Shown: positions 54,968 through 63,913 of the stretch, piece after piece
Layout: every line of letters begins with the position of its first letter
Numbering within the stretch: the first letter of the stretch is position 1
Assembly (NCBI RefSeq): GCF_014218805.1
Contig: NZ_JACJUV010000001.1
Location: 3,732,501-3,796,500 of the forward strand
Direction of reading: 5' to 3'
Length of the DNA stretch: 64,000 nucleotides
Source of the DNA: Teredinibacter franksiae
Lineage (GTDB): Bacteria; Pseudomonadota; Gammaproteobacteria; Pseudomonadales; Cellvibrionaceae
Notes under the pieces: generated by a model
What the model was told of the DNA's origin: nothing
Databases searched by the model: none
The model's input: the letters and a program-made list of their open reading frames with translations, nothing else
Program-made: the position numbers and the translations under genes

Positions 54968-56158
54968 TTAGCCCCGTGACCTCATGGTATAAATGGTGGA
55001 CGTTATGAGGCAAAGGATGACCACCGGCAGGCAGGCTAATACCTGTACTGTCCAGCCGTAGTTAAACAGTATTAGTCCGGCTGTTAGAGAGCCCACGGCC
55101 TGTGTGGTAAAAATGGTAAAGTCATTGAATGCCTGTACTTTAAAACGCTCATTATCGCGATAGGCGCTAGGCAGAAGCGTGGTGCCGCTTAAAAAGAGAA
55201 AATTCCAGCCAATACCCAGTAGCACCAGCGCCCACCAATAATGTACTACCTGTTGCCCCGATGTGGCCACAACAATAACGACTAGGTAGGCTATGCAGCC
55301 GGCAATCATCATGGTACTGGCCCCCAGTCGTTTGATTAAAAACCCAGAAAACAGTGAAGGTAAAAACATGGCGACTATATGGCTTTGAATAACCCATTTA
55401 GACTCTGCCAGGCTGTGGCCGTGCATGGTATGCATACTGATGGGGGTGGAGGTCATGAGGAAGGCCATAACGGCATAGCCAACCACCGATGCGCAAACGG
55501 ATGTAAGAAATAGTGGTGATTTGACTATTTCCAGTAGCGGTCGTGGTTCCCCTTCTGTTTGTGTTTCACCTTGTGGTGGGTTTTGGAAAACGCTAAAAAC
55601 CAGCATGCCGCCGATAATCAATAAAGCCATCAAACCAAACGCCGGTGCGAATTCGGGCAGCCCACCGCCGATGGCTTGGCCAATGCTGACCAATTCTGGC
55701 CCAACAACGCCTGCCACTATTCCAGACATCATCAAAATAGAGAGGGCGGGCCCGGTGTTGGATTTATCGGTAAGGCTTTCGATCGCCGCAAATCGTAGCT
55801 GCTGGTAAAAGGCCGTACTACAACCAATACAAAGTGTACCCGCGAGCAGTAGATAAAAGTGAGAGTACCAAGTTGATACCAAGCAGATAACCGTACCCAT
55901 AAGGGCGCATAGCATACCCAGTAACGAAGCCTGTTTCCGTCCCAGCTTTTTCGCGACTACCGCGGCGGGAATTGTCGCCATGGCTAGGCCCACTACAGCA
56001 ATGGCCATAGGCAGTGTTGCCAGGTCGGCCCGTGGTGCCAGTTTTGCGCCTAAAAGGCCACTGATTAAAACCAGCAGTGGCATAGAGCCTTGCAGCAGGC
56101 ACAGGGCCAGCGCAATAATCCAAATATTGCGGGGCATGGATTTTATTGTTTGCAGCAT
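54968..56158 (-). CDS. MFS transporter
   Basis: 396 residues with about twelve hydrophobic helices and the MFS loop signature between helices 2 and 3 (AAVVAKKLGRKQASLLG). The central cytoplasmic loop (about 195-215) carries the charged stretch QNPPQGETQTEGEPRP. The general pattern is that of drug/metabolite exporters; the substrate is unknown. No regulator is adjacent. It starts about 100 bp from the convergently placed GGDEF-EAL gene end. Confidence 0.88.
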   Translation of the reverse strand: MLQTIKSMPRNIWIIALALCLLQGSMPLLVLISGLLGAKLAPRADLATLPMAIAVVGLAMATIPAAVVAKKLGRKQASLLGMLCALMGTVICLVSTWYSHFYLLLAGTLCIGCSTAFYQQLRFAAIESLTDKSNTGPALSILMMSGIVAGVVGPELVSIGQAIGGGLPEFAPAFGLMALLIIGGMLVFSVFQNPPQGETQTEGEPRPLLEIVKSPLFLTSVCASVVGYAVMAFLMTSTPISMHTMHGHSLAESKWVIQSHIVAMFLPSLFSGFLIKRLGASTMMIAGCIAYLVVIVVATSGQQVVHYWWALVLLGIGWNFLFLSGTTLLPSAYRDNERFKVQAFNDFTIFTTQAVGSLTAGLILFNYGWTVQVLACLPVVILCLITSTIYTMRSRG

Positions 56159-56263
56159 GACTGGCTATCCGTTGCGAATTCGAGAGTTGCGCAAGGTATC
56201 ACAGCATGGGGTTAGGTTGCCAAGAGTGGCGGCTTTGTGACTGAGTAGTCACAATTCGATGCA

Positions 56264-58729
56264 TTAAACGGATGTTTCTAACGAAAATCTGGAAGCCATT
56301 GGCATGGTCTGCTGCCACTCCATACACCAGCTTTCAAAGTCGGTTGCCGAAAGCGGCCTGGCTATGGCGAACCCTTGCGCAACGTGACAGCCAAGTTGAA
56401 GAAGCTCCCGGCAATGCTTTTCTGTTTCTACACCTTCGGCAACAACGCGCTTGCTAAAGGCGCTGGCCATACCGAGAATACTTTGAATAATGGCCATGTC
56501 ATCGGTGTCTTTCAGCATGTCGCTAACGAAAGAGCGGTCGATTTTTAATTCGCTGGCCGGGAGGTGTTTTAGAAAACTAAGGGTGGAAAATCCAGTACCG
56601 AAATCGTCCAGGGAGAAATCGATACCCAGGGTGCTGCACTCGTTGATTATTTGTGACACCTTGCCTATATCGGCAATGGCGCTGGATTCGAGTATTTCCA
56701 GGGTGACACGATTTTGAACGTTAGCGCCAGACTGCTCGATTAACTGCTTAAAAATACGGATGAAATCGGGGTGCTCCAGGGTTTGTATACTGACATTAAT
56801 GCTGATGGCAAAATGCAATTTTTTTACCTGCCAGTTTTGTAGTTGACGCAGTGCGTTGCGCAATACCCAGTGGTCTAGTCGAATGGCGATGGGGTCTTCT
56901 ACCGTTGCACCGAGAAAGGCCTCCGGTTCGAGTAAACCTTTACGGCGGTGGTTCCAGCGAACCAGCGCTTCTGCACCCAGTATTTCCCCTGTTTTCATGT
57001 TTACCTTGGGTTGGTAGTACAGACGAAGCTCTTCGTTGTCTATTCCGTGGCGAAGCTCCGTTAATATTTTTCCGTAGCCGCGCTGATGTTTATCCTCAAT
57101 AGGGTCAAATTCAGCGATCTGATTTTTTCCGTGAATTTTTGCCTGGTACATGGCGATGTCGGCTTGGCGTATTAGGTGGTCGGGGTCTACGGAATCCTCC
57201 TGTGGAAAATAGGTAATACCCAAGCTCGCGGATAGTTCAAATATGCCTACATCGCTGTGTATAGGTAGGGAAATAGCTTTGAGAATTTGGCGGTAATAAT
57301 TGTCTATATTTTTATGTGTAACAATGTGTGGAATAACAATTAAAAATTCGTCGCCGCCGATACGCGCGAGCATATTATGTACATCCAGCGTGCCAAGCAG
57401 GCGTTGGCTTACTTTGATTAGAAGTTGGTCGCCAATACTGTGACCGTGATGGTCATTCACCGATTTAAAACCATCCAGGTCAAGGTAGACAACGGCGAGC
57501 CGTTCACCGGTAAGCGTTGCATTGGCTATTTCATCCTTTAGCCGGTTACTCAATAGGTATCGATTGGGTAGCCCCGTGAGCGCGTCGTAGTGGGCAATAT
57601 GTTCCAGCTGTAATTGATGTTGTTTTTGACGGGTGATGTCTGAAAGTAAAATGACGTAGCTTTGGACATCACTATCATCATTTCGGATGGTGCTAATGGC
57701 AGCTGATACCACCAGCTCTCCGGGTCTTTTGCCGATGATATTCAGTTCGCCTTGCCAAGCACCGGTTTGGGATATGGTGCTGGCCACCTCATTGAGCAAC
57801 TGGGTGGGGTTATCGGAAGACAGGTAAGAGCGAATATGTTGCCCTGTGCAGCTGGCTGGGGTGTGGCCGGTAATATCGGTAAAAGCTTGGTTTGCTAGGC
57901 TAATTTTCCCTTTTGCGTCTGCGATCAGAATAGCTTCTTTTGCAAATGTAAAAACGGCGGCAGCTTGGCGAAGTTTCTGCTCGCTGTATATGCGCTGGGT
58001 GATATCGGTGGCGGTTAAATGTAGTTTTGCTTCAAGTGGTGCTTCTGAGAGGCGTACACATATAACTTCAAAATAATGCAGGTTGCCGCTCGGTGGGGTG
58101 AAGGTTGTTTGGTAAGTGGTGATTTCACCGGTGGTGAGCGTGCGTAACAGACAGCGCCGTGCTTGCTCGCGGTTGGCAGATTCAAATTTTAAATAGTTCG
58201 CGCCAAGAAAGTCATCGTTACTCATGCCCTCTACGGTTTTGTTAATGTATACAATCCGCAGTAGTTCGTTAAGTAGGATAACGTGGTTGGGCGATTGCTC
58301 CGAAATTGTTTTTAGAAGAAGTTCGTTTTTAGCCTGCTCCTGCTCGGCGATAAAGCGCTCGCTAATATCCCAAAATACGCCCTGCACACCAATCACATCG
58401 CCGTTTTCGTCGAAAAGAGGGGTTTTGTGTACCTCTACATGTTTAGCACCGCCCACCGCGCGAATATTGTGCTCAAGGATATGTAGCGGTTTACCCGTGG
58501 TCATGACTTTTATATCGTCATTGCGGTAGCGTGTTGCAACTGCGGGGGGGTACAAATCGTATGCGGTTTTACCCAGTATTTGATCGGCATCCGTACCCAA
58601 CAAGTTTTGTAGGGCTTTATTAACGTAGATAAGGGAGCCGTCCACCGCTATTCGATACACGCAAAGTGGTAGCGAATCTAAAACTGACTCGAGGAAAAAA
58701 GACGTGTCTGATGGTTTTAGGTCGTACAT
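56264..58729 (-). CDS. PAS-PAS-PAS-GGDEF-EAL cyclic-di-GMP protein
   Basis: 821-residue signalling protein acting on cyclic di-GMP. Three PAS/PAC segments (about 12-130, 140-250, 255-375) precede a GGDEF domain (about 385-545, intact ARIGGDEFLIV near 458) and an EAL domain (about 560-805). The EAL motif is intact (GAEALVRWNH), as are the catalytic-site phrases VTLEILESSA, DDFGTGFSTL and KIDRSFV. Both active sites look complete, so it could be bifunctional. No membrane segment is visible; PAS domains probably sense redox state or a small molecule. AAGG 8-9 bases before ATG 58729. Confidence 0.94.
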   Translation of the reverse strand: MYDLKPSDTSFFLESVLDSLPLCVYRIAVDGSLIYVNKALQNLLGTDADQILGKTAYDLYPPAVATRYRNDDIKVMTTGKPLHILEHNIRAVGGAKHVEVHKTPLFDENGDVIGVQGVFWDISERFIAEQEQAKNELLLKTISEQSPNHVILLNELLRIVYINKTVEGMSNDDFLGANYLKFESANREQARRCLLRTLTTGEITTYQTTFTPPSGNLHYFEVICVRLSEAPLEAKLHLTATDITQRIYSEQKLRQAAAVFTFAKEAILIADAKGKISLANQAFTDITGHTPASCTGQHIRSYLSSDNPTQLLNEVASTISQTGAWQGELNIIGKRPGELVVSAAISTIRNDDSDVQSYVILLSDITRQKQHQLQLEHIAHYDALTGLPNRYLLSNRLKDEIANATLTGERLAVVYLDLDGFKSVNDHHGHSIGDQLLIKVSQRLLGTLDVHNMLARIGGDEFLIVIPHIVTHKNIDNYYRQILKAISLPIHSDVGIFELSASLGITYFPQEDSVDPDHLIRQADIAMYQAKIHGKNQIAEFDPIEDKHQRGYGKILTELRHGIDNEELRLYYQPKVNMKTGEILGAEALVRWNHRRKGLLEPEAFLGATVEDPIAIRLDHWVLRNALRQLQNWQVKKLHFAISINVSIQTLEHPDFIRIFKQLIEQSGANVQNRVTLEILESSAIADIGKVSQIINECSTLGIDFSLDDFGTGFSTLSFLKHLPASELKIDRSFVSDMLKDTDDMAIIQSILGMASAFSKRVVAEGVETEKHCRELLQLGCHVAQGFAIARPLSATDFESWCMEWQQTMPMASRFSLETSV

Positions 58730-58973
58730 GTGGACCTTCGGCTTCTGCTGAAGTCTTATTGTTATTATTGAGTGCCCGAGAATAGCAGTGATTGACGGGA
58801 AATTGGTTGAATTTGGCGACGAGTTTTTTCTATTTAACCCGTAATAGCTAAGTTTATTGCCAAGGGATTATAGTTGTGCGTGACTGTACGGGCTAATTAG
58901 GTGCACGATACGGAAGTGAAAAACGGTTGTTTAATGTCGGGCTTTTACAGGTGAAAGCCAAAAAGGTTGAGTG

Positions 58974-59945
58974 TTAGGCCGAGCATGTGGAGTTATGCCC
59001 TTGACGTTTTGCCTCATACATTGCCGTATCGGCCCGGCCGAACCAATCACTTGTGGTTTCGGCGTCTTTGTATTCGGCAATACCAACAGACATGGATAAA
59101 CCGTAAAGTCGCAGGGTAGCGCTAGTAGCAATTGCCAGGTGTAATTGGTCAATAAATTCAAGTGCTGCGTTTTTATTACAGGTTTCCGCAACAATTAAAA
59201 ACTCTTCACCGCCAATGCGATAGAGGCTGTCGGTTGCTCGGATTTGTTTGTTAAGGGTTTGAACAAATTCGACGAGCACCAAATCGCCAATGGAGTGGCC
59301 AAATTTATCGTTGAGTTTTTTGAAATCATCAAGATCCATAAGAATGACTGACGCCGGAACGTCGGCTTTTCTTTGCTTGTGAGAATAGATTTCGCGAAGT
59401 TTTTCTTCCATTGCGCGTCGGTTGCCAGTGCCGGTGAGAGGATCTTTACTAACCAACTCGAGTAACTGACTTTTTTGCTGCAACATTTTTTCCGCAAAGG
59501 CATAACTGAATAAGAGCGTCGAAAATGTTGATATGTAAAATTTCAGCTTTTCTAATAAGCTGATTTCGGTCCAAATAAGGCCGCCCATAATAAGCAGGCA
59601 AATCGACGACAGTGCGAGCGCAAATCGAGGGGGGATAAGAAAAAATACCGCCGTTAAAGCGGGGTAGGCCCATAGAAGCTGGCTTGCCCCCCCAAGTTTT
59701 ATCGTTGTTAATAAAACCAAGTAGCAAATGGTAGCCAGCATTTTACCGGCGAGTTCAGTTTTACCGGTTTTGTAGACATGTAGGAAAATACCACCTACCA
59801 GAACCACCGCGGTGGTATCCAGCACGGCTATTTCCCATTCGGCTTGAATGAAACGGATGACGCTCAACGGTATAAGTGAGAGCACTGTAAGCCCGCTTAG
59901 AGCCAAAACAATTATTTCTTCGGTGCTTCGTATGTTTCTACTCAT
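58974..59945 (-). CDS. Membrane-bound GGDEF diguanylate cyclase
   Basis: 323 residues from ATG 59945; the frame opens at 60062 but the upstream part is not protein-like, and MSRNIRSTEEII leads into the membrane domain. About five to six helices (13-160) form a sensory membrane domain. A GGDEF domain follows (about 175-320) with the active-site variant RIGGEEFLIV, which is functional in many cyclases. The I-site (RxxD) is not obvious. It is a separate gene from the larger GGDEF-EAL protein, 244 bp away on the same strand. Confidence 0.92.
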   Translation of the reverse strand: MSRNIRSTEEIIVLALSGLTVLSLIPLSVIRFIQAEWEIAVLDTTAVVLVGGIFLHVYKTGKTELAGKMLATICYLVLLTTIKLGGASQLLWAYPALTAVFFLIPPRFALALSSICLLIMGGLIWTEISLLEKLKFYISTFSTLLFSYAFAEKMLQQKSQLLELVSKDPLTGTGNRRAMEEKLREIYSHKQRKADVPASVILMDLDDFKKLNDKFGHSIGDLVLVEFVQTLNKQIRATDSLYRIGGEEFLIVAETCNKNAALEFIDQLHLAIATSATLRLYGLSMSVGIAEYKDAETTSDWFGRADTAMYEAKRQGHNSTCSA

Positions 59946-60164
59946 GGGGCTATCCGTATCACTCGGCGTATAAAAGCAGCGCTTTCGAATGCCGAGCGGC
60001 AGGGTGGTTGAAGGTGACAGTGTAGATGAATGGTGACAGAAAGTTGAGGTTCTATTCCTCACTCCTTCGGTTTACAAGGCTTTTGGTTAGCTATGCACGC
60101 AAACCGTGAGTCAGTATGAATGCTGTCGAGAGAGACTGATGAGCAGGATGAGCAGGATGAGCCT

Positions 60165-60203
60165 CGTGTAGCCGCCCCTAAGCTGATTAGGGGCGGCTAC
60201 ACG
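60165..60203. other. Perfect 16-bp inverted repeat downstream of the SPFH/RHH operon
   Basis: CGTGTAGCCGCCCCTA (60165-60180) pairs perfectly with its complement at 60188-60203 around AGCTGAT. No T-tract lies beside it on either strand. A 10-bp direct repeat (GAGCAGGATG) lies just before it. It may be the 3' end structure of the RHH/SPFH transcript (minus strand, stop at 60219). Confidence 0.6.
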
Positions 60204-60218
60204 CGTGAATAACCGGCG

Positions 60219-60425
60219 CTATGGTGGGCTATTTTTCTTTTTTGGTTCTTCGATGTGAGTGACAACCGTTTGGGTAAGTTTCACTCGCCCCGATTTCACT
60301 AGGGCATCGCGTAGAACATATTCGATTTGTGCATTCACGCTGCGCAGCTCGTCGTCTGCCCAGCGTTGCATAGCCGCAAGTACTTCTGGATTTATCCGTA
60401 ACGGATACGATTTTTTAGCAGCCAC
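60219..60425 (-). CDS. Arc-type ribbon-helix-helix DNA-binding protein
   Basis: 68 residues with the RHH pattern: a beta strand [19 protein letters not shown] followed by [21 protein letters not shown] (about 5-47), then a short basic tail. Such proteins bind as dimers to tandem boxes. It follows the SPFH gene by 11 bp, and two TGATATCA boxes spaced one helical turn lie just before that operon, so it is a good candidate for its autoregulator. Confidence 0.88.
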   Translation of the reverse strand: MAAKKSYPLRINPEVLAAMQRWADDELRSVNAQIEYVLRDALVKSGRVKLTQTVVTHIEEPKKKNSPP

Positions 60426-60436
60426 GAAAAAACACC

Positions 60437-61300
60437 CTAGTTATATAAAGTGCCGGTGTTAACAACCGGTTGTGCGGCTTTATCTCCGCAAAGTACAACC
60501 AGTAAATTACTGACCATAACGGCTTTGCGCTCCTCATCAAGTTCAACAATCGATTTCTCAGATAGTTTTTCCAGTGCGGACTCCACCATGCCTACGGCGC
60601 CTTCTACAATTTTTTGCCGAGCGGCAACTATAGCGGAAGCTTGTTGCCGTTGTAGCATAGCGCTGGCAATTTCAGGCGCGTAGGCAAGATGGCTGATGCG
60701 AGCTTCAATAACCTCTACACCGGCTTTACCGAGACGCCCCTGTACTTCGTCTTTAAGGATAGCGGCTATTTCATTGCCATTGCCGCGCAAAGCAATCTGG
60801 TCTTCCTCGTGAATGTCGTAAGGGTGGCTGGTGGCCATGTCACGGATGGCGGCTTCAGTTTGAATGGCTACAAATTGTTCGTAGTCATCGACTTCGAATA
60901 TGGCTTCTGCCGTGTCGATGACCCGCCATACGACAACGGCGGCAATTTCGATGGGGTTACCAGAAAGATCGTTTACCTTCAGTTGGTTGCTTTCAAAGTT
61001 ACGTACCCTTTGCGACACTTTCCTTTTCATGTACAAAGGGTTAGCCCAGCGCAGCCCGGTCAGCTTTTCGGTACCCACATAACGACCAAATAACTGCATT
61101 ACGCGGGCTTCGTTAGGCGCCACCATAAAAAAGCCAAACATACAGGCAAACACGAGCATTACTACTAATACTTCCATCACCTTGAGAATAATGGGCCCAT
61201 GAACTAGCGCCACACTGGCGATACTGGTCAGTTGTACCAGGGACAGCAGGGCCAGGAAGGTATACCCGGAGAAGGTTTGTGCGGGAGTTTCGGTCATCAT
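60437..61300 (-). CDS. SPFH/Band 7 membrane protein
   Basis: 287 residues. Two N-terminal hydrophobic helices (about 12-33 and 42-62) anchor a Band 7/SPFH domain (about 62-245: [20 protein letters not shown], then [45 protein letters not shown]). An alpha-helical assembly region rich in Ala/Gln/Glu follows. SPFH proteins scaffold membrane microdomains and protease complexes. GGAG 8 bases before ATG 61300 supports the start; a second ATG follows at once. First gene of a two-gene operon with the RHH protein. Confidence 0.92.
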   Translation of the reverse strand: MMTETPAQTFSGYTFLALLSLVQLTSIASVALVHGPIILKVMEVLVVMLVFACMFGFFMVAPNEARVMQLFGRYVGTEKLTGLRWANPLYMKRKVSQRVRNFESNQLKVNDLSGNPIEIAAVVVWRVIDTAEAIFEVDDYEQFVAIQTEAAIRDMATSHPYDIHEEDQIALRGNGNEIAAILKDEVQGRLGKAGVEVIEARISHLAYAPEIASAMLQRQQASAIVAARQKIVEGAVGMVESALEKLSEKSIVELDEERKAVMVSNLLVVLCGDKAAQPVVNTGTLYN

Positions 61301-61317
61301 AAGGTTTGCTCCGTTGA

Positions 61318-61342
61318 TAGTGATATCAATTTGATATCACTA
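61318..61342 (-). promoter_or_regulatory. Tandem TGATATCA operator before the SPFH/RHH operon
   Basis: Two identical palindromic TGATATCA boxes (61321-61328 and 61332-61339), centred exactly 11 bp apart, lie inside a longer inverted repeat whose arms are TAGTGATATCA (from 61318) and TGATATCACTA (to 61342). The site ends 18 bp before the SPFH start, where it would overlap the promoter. One-turn spacing suits two RHH dimers. Binding by the operon's own RHH protein is inferred. Confidence 0.7.
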
Positions 61343-61523
61343 TAGGCTCAGGGCTCATGTTATGCAAGGGTATATTGATTAACCCGCTTCGCTGGCATAA
61401 ATACAATATTGGCAAGCTAATTTAGAAGGCAGGCATGTTCAGCAACGCACTAAAGAAGCTTGTTGCCTTACGCCTGAATACAAACAATGCGTATCTCGTG
61501 GGCTAAGGTTTCAATAACAACTT

Positions 61524-61556
61524 AGGGGCACCTCTATTAATGACTTTTGGCCTCTG
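61524..61556 (+). repeat. MITE-like terminus overlapping a gene start
   Basis: GGGGCACCTCTATTAATGAC then TTTTGGCCTCTGG matches the ends seen at 26131 and 23061. TTAG sits immediately outside, as at the 26131 copy. No opposite end is evident downstream, where the next gene begins. Confidence 0.55.
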
Positions 61557-61846
61557 GTGAAGGTCATGTCATTCGAATTTGCACAAAAGAAGTTGTTCAG
61601 GATAAATATGGCCTAACAACGTGGTCGTCGCTACCCGTGCTAATCTGCGATACAGTTGCCGACCTGCGTTATCGAGGAGGTTATACGCCCGTGACTAGAG
61701 AGCGCCTGCAACCACTGCTGGTAAGCCGCGATTTTGCTGGGTTGAAAAGCCTGATGAGCGACCTGAATTACTGGGTTGGGCGCTGGGGTGTACCCTTGGA
61801 TCGCTTTAATAGGCAAAAAAAATACCTAATGAGGGATGCGGAATGA
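61547..61846 (+). CDS. Hypothetical protein, first gene of a two-gene module (start uncertain)
   Basis: A frame of 99 codons opening at a TTG inside the MITE-like repeat end and stopping at 61846, overlapping the next gene by 4 bp (ATGA). The recognisable part is LPVLICDTVADLRYRGGYTP and NYWVGRWGVPLDRF. No ATG is available in frame; GTG 61637 is the next alternative. The tight coupling to the next gene argues it is translated, but its N-terminus may have been altered by the repeat. No family recognised. Confidence 0.5.
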   Translation: MASGEGHVIRICTKEVVQDKYGLTTWSSLPVLICDTVADLRYRGGYTPVTRERLQPLLVSRDFAGLKSLMSDLNYWVGRWGVPLDRFNRQKKYLMRDAE

Positions 61847-63015
61847 ACTTACTAAATGCATTGCTCGCCTTTTGCGTGACGATGCTGATTTTCTCGACGA
61901 TGACCTTGGTTGTTGTAGAGGTTTTTCATCGTTTTAATCATACACGCGAAAAATATTTTGAATTGATGGTGAGTAAGTTTTTTGATGAATTAATTTGGCC
62001 AAAAATACGCGGCTTGATAGAGGTTGAAGGCAAACCTTCCGCGCAGTATAAAGCTGAATTTTTACAGGCTATGTTGTCGGTGAGTGGCTTACCTAGTCTA
62101 GACATTGAACAAAGATCAAAAGACGATAAGTTAACCTACCATAAGTCTAAAAGTGCAGATAAAACAACCGAGAGGCTGGACGCCGTTGAGTTTTGTCAGC
62201 GCTTGGCTCGTACACAGGCTGGCGTTACTCTGCTAGATTACAGTGAAGACAAAGCGCGGGTGATGATTCTTGACCTTGCCCGAAACCTGGAGTCTATATC
62301 GACCGGCGCCACCTCTAATTTCAGGGTAAAGTCCCGTTTTCTCTCTTTAATAGCGGCAATTCCTCTGGTTGTGTTTTTTAATATTGATGCGATTCATATA
62401 TTCCGTACTTATGCCGCTAACCCGGCCATAGCCGAGGCGGTTGCCGACATTGGTCACCAGGCAGAAGAGCGTTATATAGAAACGGCTCAAGCGCTGGAGA
62501 CCGTAAAAACGGAGCTAGCCAACACCAATAATTCGGAGGGTAAAGTTGAGTTGGAGGCTTTGCTGAGTACAACACAATCGGGTGTAAAAAATATTAAAAC
62601 ATCTTTGGCTGGGTTGAAGGAAGAAGGGGTGCCTATGGGGTGGCAGCATTTTCCGGGCTGCTTTTCTAATGCGAACAATGCGATAAAAGATATTCGCTGC
62701 ACTCAAGGCGCTAAAGAAGCTGGGCCGCTTAAACTAGTGGCACAATGGGTAGGCTGGTTAATGGGCTTGGCGAGCGCTATATTTCTCATTGGCCAGGGAG
62801 CCCCCTTCTGGTTCGAGATGTTTCAAAAAATAACCTGGTTAATGCAGGTGGCCAAAGGCTTGGGGTTGGGGCGTAAATTGGGTAAAGAGGTAGACCGAGC
62901 TGAAGCTGAAGTACACAAAGAGCAGGCAATGAATGGTAGTAAAGCCATAGACCCAGTTGATGCGTTTATGGTGGCGGCCACAGCAAAAAAACTTGAACTG
63001 GCTGGGGAATCTTGA
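61843..63015 (+). CDS. Hypothetical membrane protein, second gene of the module
   Basis: 390 residues with an N-terminal membrane helix (about 5-27, LLAFCVTMLIFSTMTLVVVE), a cytoplasmic region (about 28-165), a second helix (about 168-185, FLSLIAAIPLVVFFNID), a long coiled-coil-like segment rich in Ala/Glu/Thr (about 200-260) and a third helix (about 302-325, VGWLMGLASAIFLIGQGAPFW). Two cysteines lie in the segment before the last helix (GCFSN and IRCTQG). It overlaps the preceding gene by 4 bp. I recognise no family; similar three-helix proteins occur as uncharacterised membrane proteins. Confidence 0.7.
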   Translation: MNLLNALLAFCVTMLIFSTMTLVVVEVFHRFNHTREKYFELMVSKFFDELIWPKIRGLIEVEGKPSAQYKAEFLQAMLSVSGLPSLDIEQRSKDDKLTYHKSKSADKTTERLDAVEFCQRLARTQAGVTLLDYSEDKARVMILDLARNLESISTGATSNFRVKSRFLSLIAAIPLVVFFNIDAIHIFRTYAANPAIAEAVADIGHQAEERYIETAQALETVKTELANTNNSEGKVELEALLSTTQSGVKNIKTSLAGLKEEGVPMGWQHFPGCFSNANNAIKDIRCTQGAKEAGPLKLVAQWVGWLMGLASAIFLIGQGAPFWFEMFQKITWLMQVAKGLGLGRKLGKEVDRAEAEVHKEQAMNGSKAIDPVDAFMVAATAKKLELAGES

Positions 63016-63061
63016 GAGAGTCCCTGCTTTGATTTTTTCACCTTTTAAGTGGTTAAATAAC

Positions 63062-63871
63062 ATGAAGAAACTTGTTGTGTCCTTGATGGCGGGCCTTGCG
63101 TTTACCGGTTGCGTCAATGTAAATGTTGCTAACGAAGAGCCCAAAACGGTAAGCGAGCCTTCCATGGCTCCAGTAACCACCGTATTCATGGCGGGTGATT
63201 CCACCATGTCCATTAAGCATCCTAAAGATTTTCCTGAAACCGGTTGGGGCGTGCCCTTTGCCACCTTTTTTGATGACACTGTTCGCATAGAGAATCGCGC
63301 AAAAAATGGCCGCAGCACCAAAACGTTTATAACGGAAGGGCGCTGGGGGAAAATTATGGATGAAGTAAAGCCCGGCGATTACGTATTTATTCAGTTCGGT
63401 CACAATGATGAGTCAATTAAAAAACAGGAACGCTACACAACACCGGAAGAATTTAAAATTAATCTCACACAGTTTATTCGTGAAACACGAGAAAAAAAGG
63501 CCAGCCCTATTTTATTGAGCCCCATTACGCGGCGTTATTTTGACGGCGACAGCATTAAGTTGACCCACAGTCACAGCCCAGTGGTGGTCGAAGTTGCCGA
63601 AGAGCAGGGCGTTGCTTTTATCGATATGGACCCATTAACCCGTGCCTATTTTGAAGAGATGGGTGATGAGGCCTCTACTTTACGTTTTATGCACATAAAA
63701 CCCAATTTGCACCCCAATTATCCCAATGGTGTTCGCGATAATACCCACACTAACCGTTTGGGCGCCCGTGAGATTGCACAATTGGTATTGGTGGAGTTGA
63801 AAAAAATGGACCACCCTCTGGTTGAGCGCTTGCGTACACCAGACCCTAAGCATCTAAAATTGACATATTAA
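63062..63871 (+). CDS. CE12-type rhamnogalacturonan acetylesterase-like lipoprotein
   Basis: 269 residues. A type II signal ends in the lipobox LAFTGC (Cys17), so it is membrane-anchored. The SGNH/GDSL hydrolase core shows GDST with Ser47, IENRAKNGRSTKTF (Gly block), QFGHND with Asn115, and DNTHTN with Asp226 and His229, giving the complete family tetrad. CE12 enzymes remove acetyl groups from rhamnogalacturonan or xylan; with pectate lyases in the window, pectin deacetylation is most likely. ATG 63062 follows a moderate ribosome site. It lies 46 bp after the membrane gene, and another exported protein begins 42 bp on. Confidence 0.9.
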   Translation: MKKLVVSLMAGLAFTGCVNVNVANEEPKTVSEPSMAPVTTVFMAGDSTMSIKHPKDFPETGWGVPFATFFDDTVRIENRAKNGRSTKTFITEGRWGKIMDEVKPGDYVFIQFGHNDESIKKQERYTTPEEFKINLTQFIRETREKKASPILLSPITRRYFDGDSIKLTHSHSPVVVEVAEEQGVAFIDMDPLTRAYFEEMGDEASTLRFMHIKPNLHPNYPNGVRDNTHTNRLGAREIAQLVLVELKKMDHPLVERLRTPDPKHLKLTY

Positions 63872-63913
63872 TTAATTGAGGCGTACTTAACATTGTCGGG
63901 GCTTGTTAAAAAC

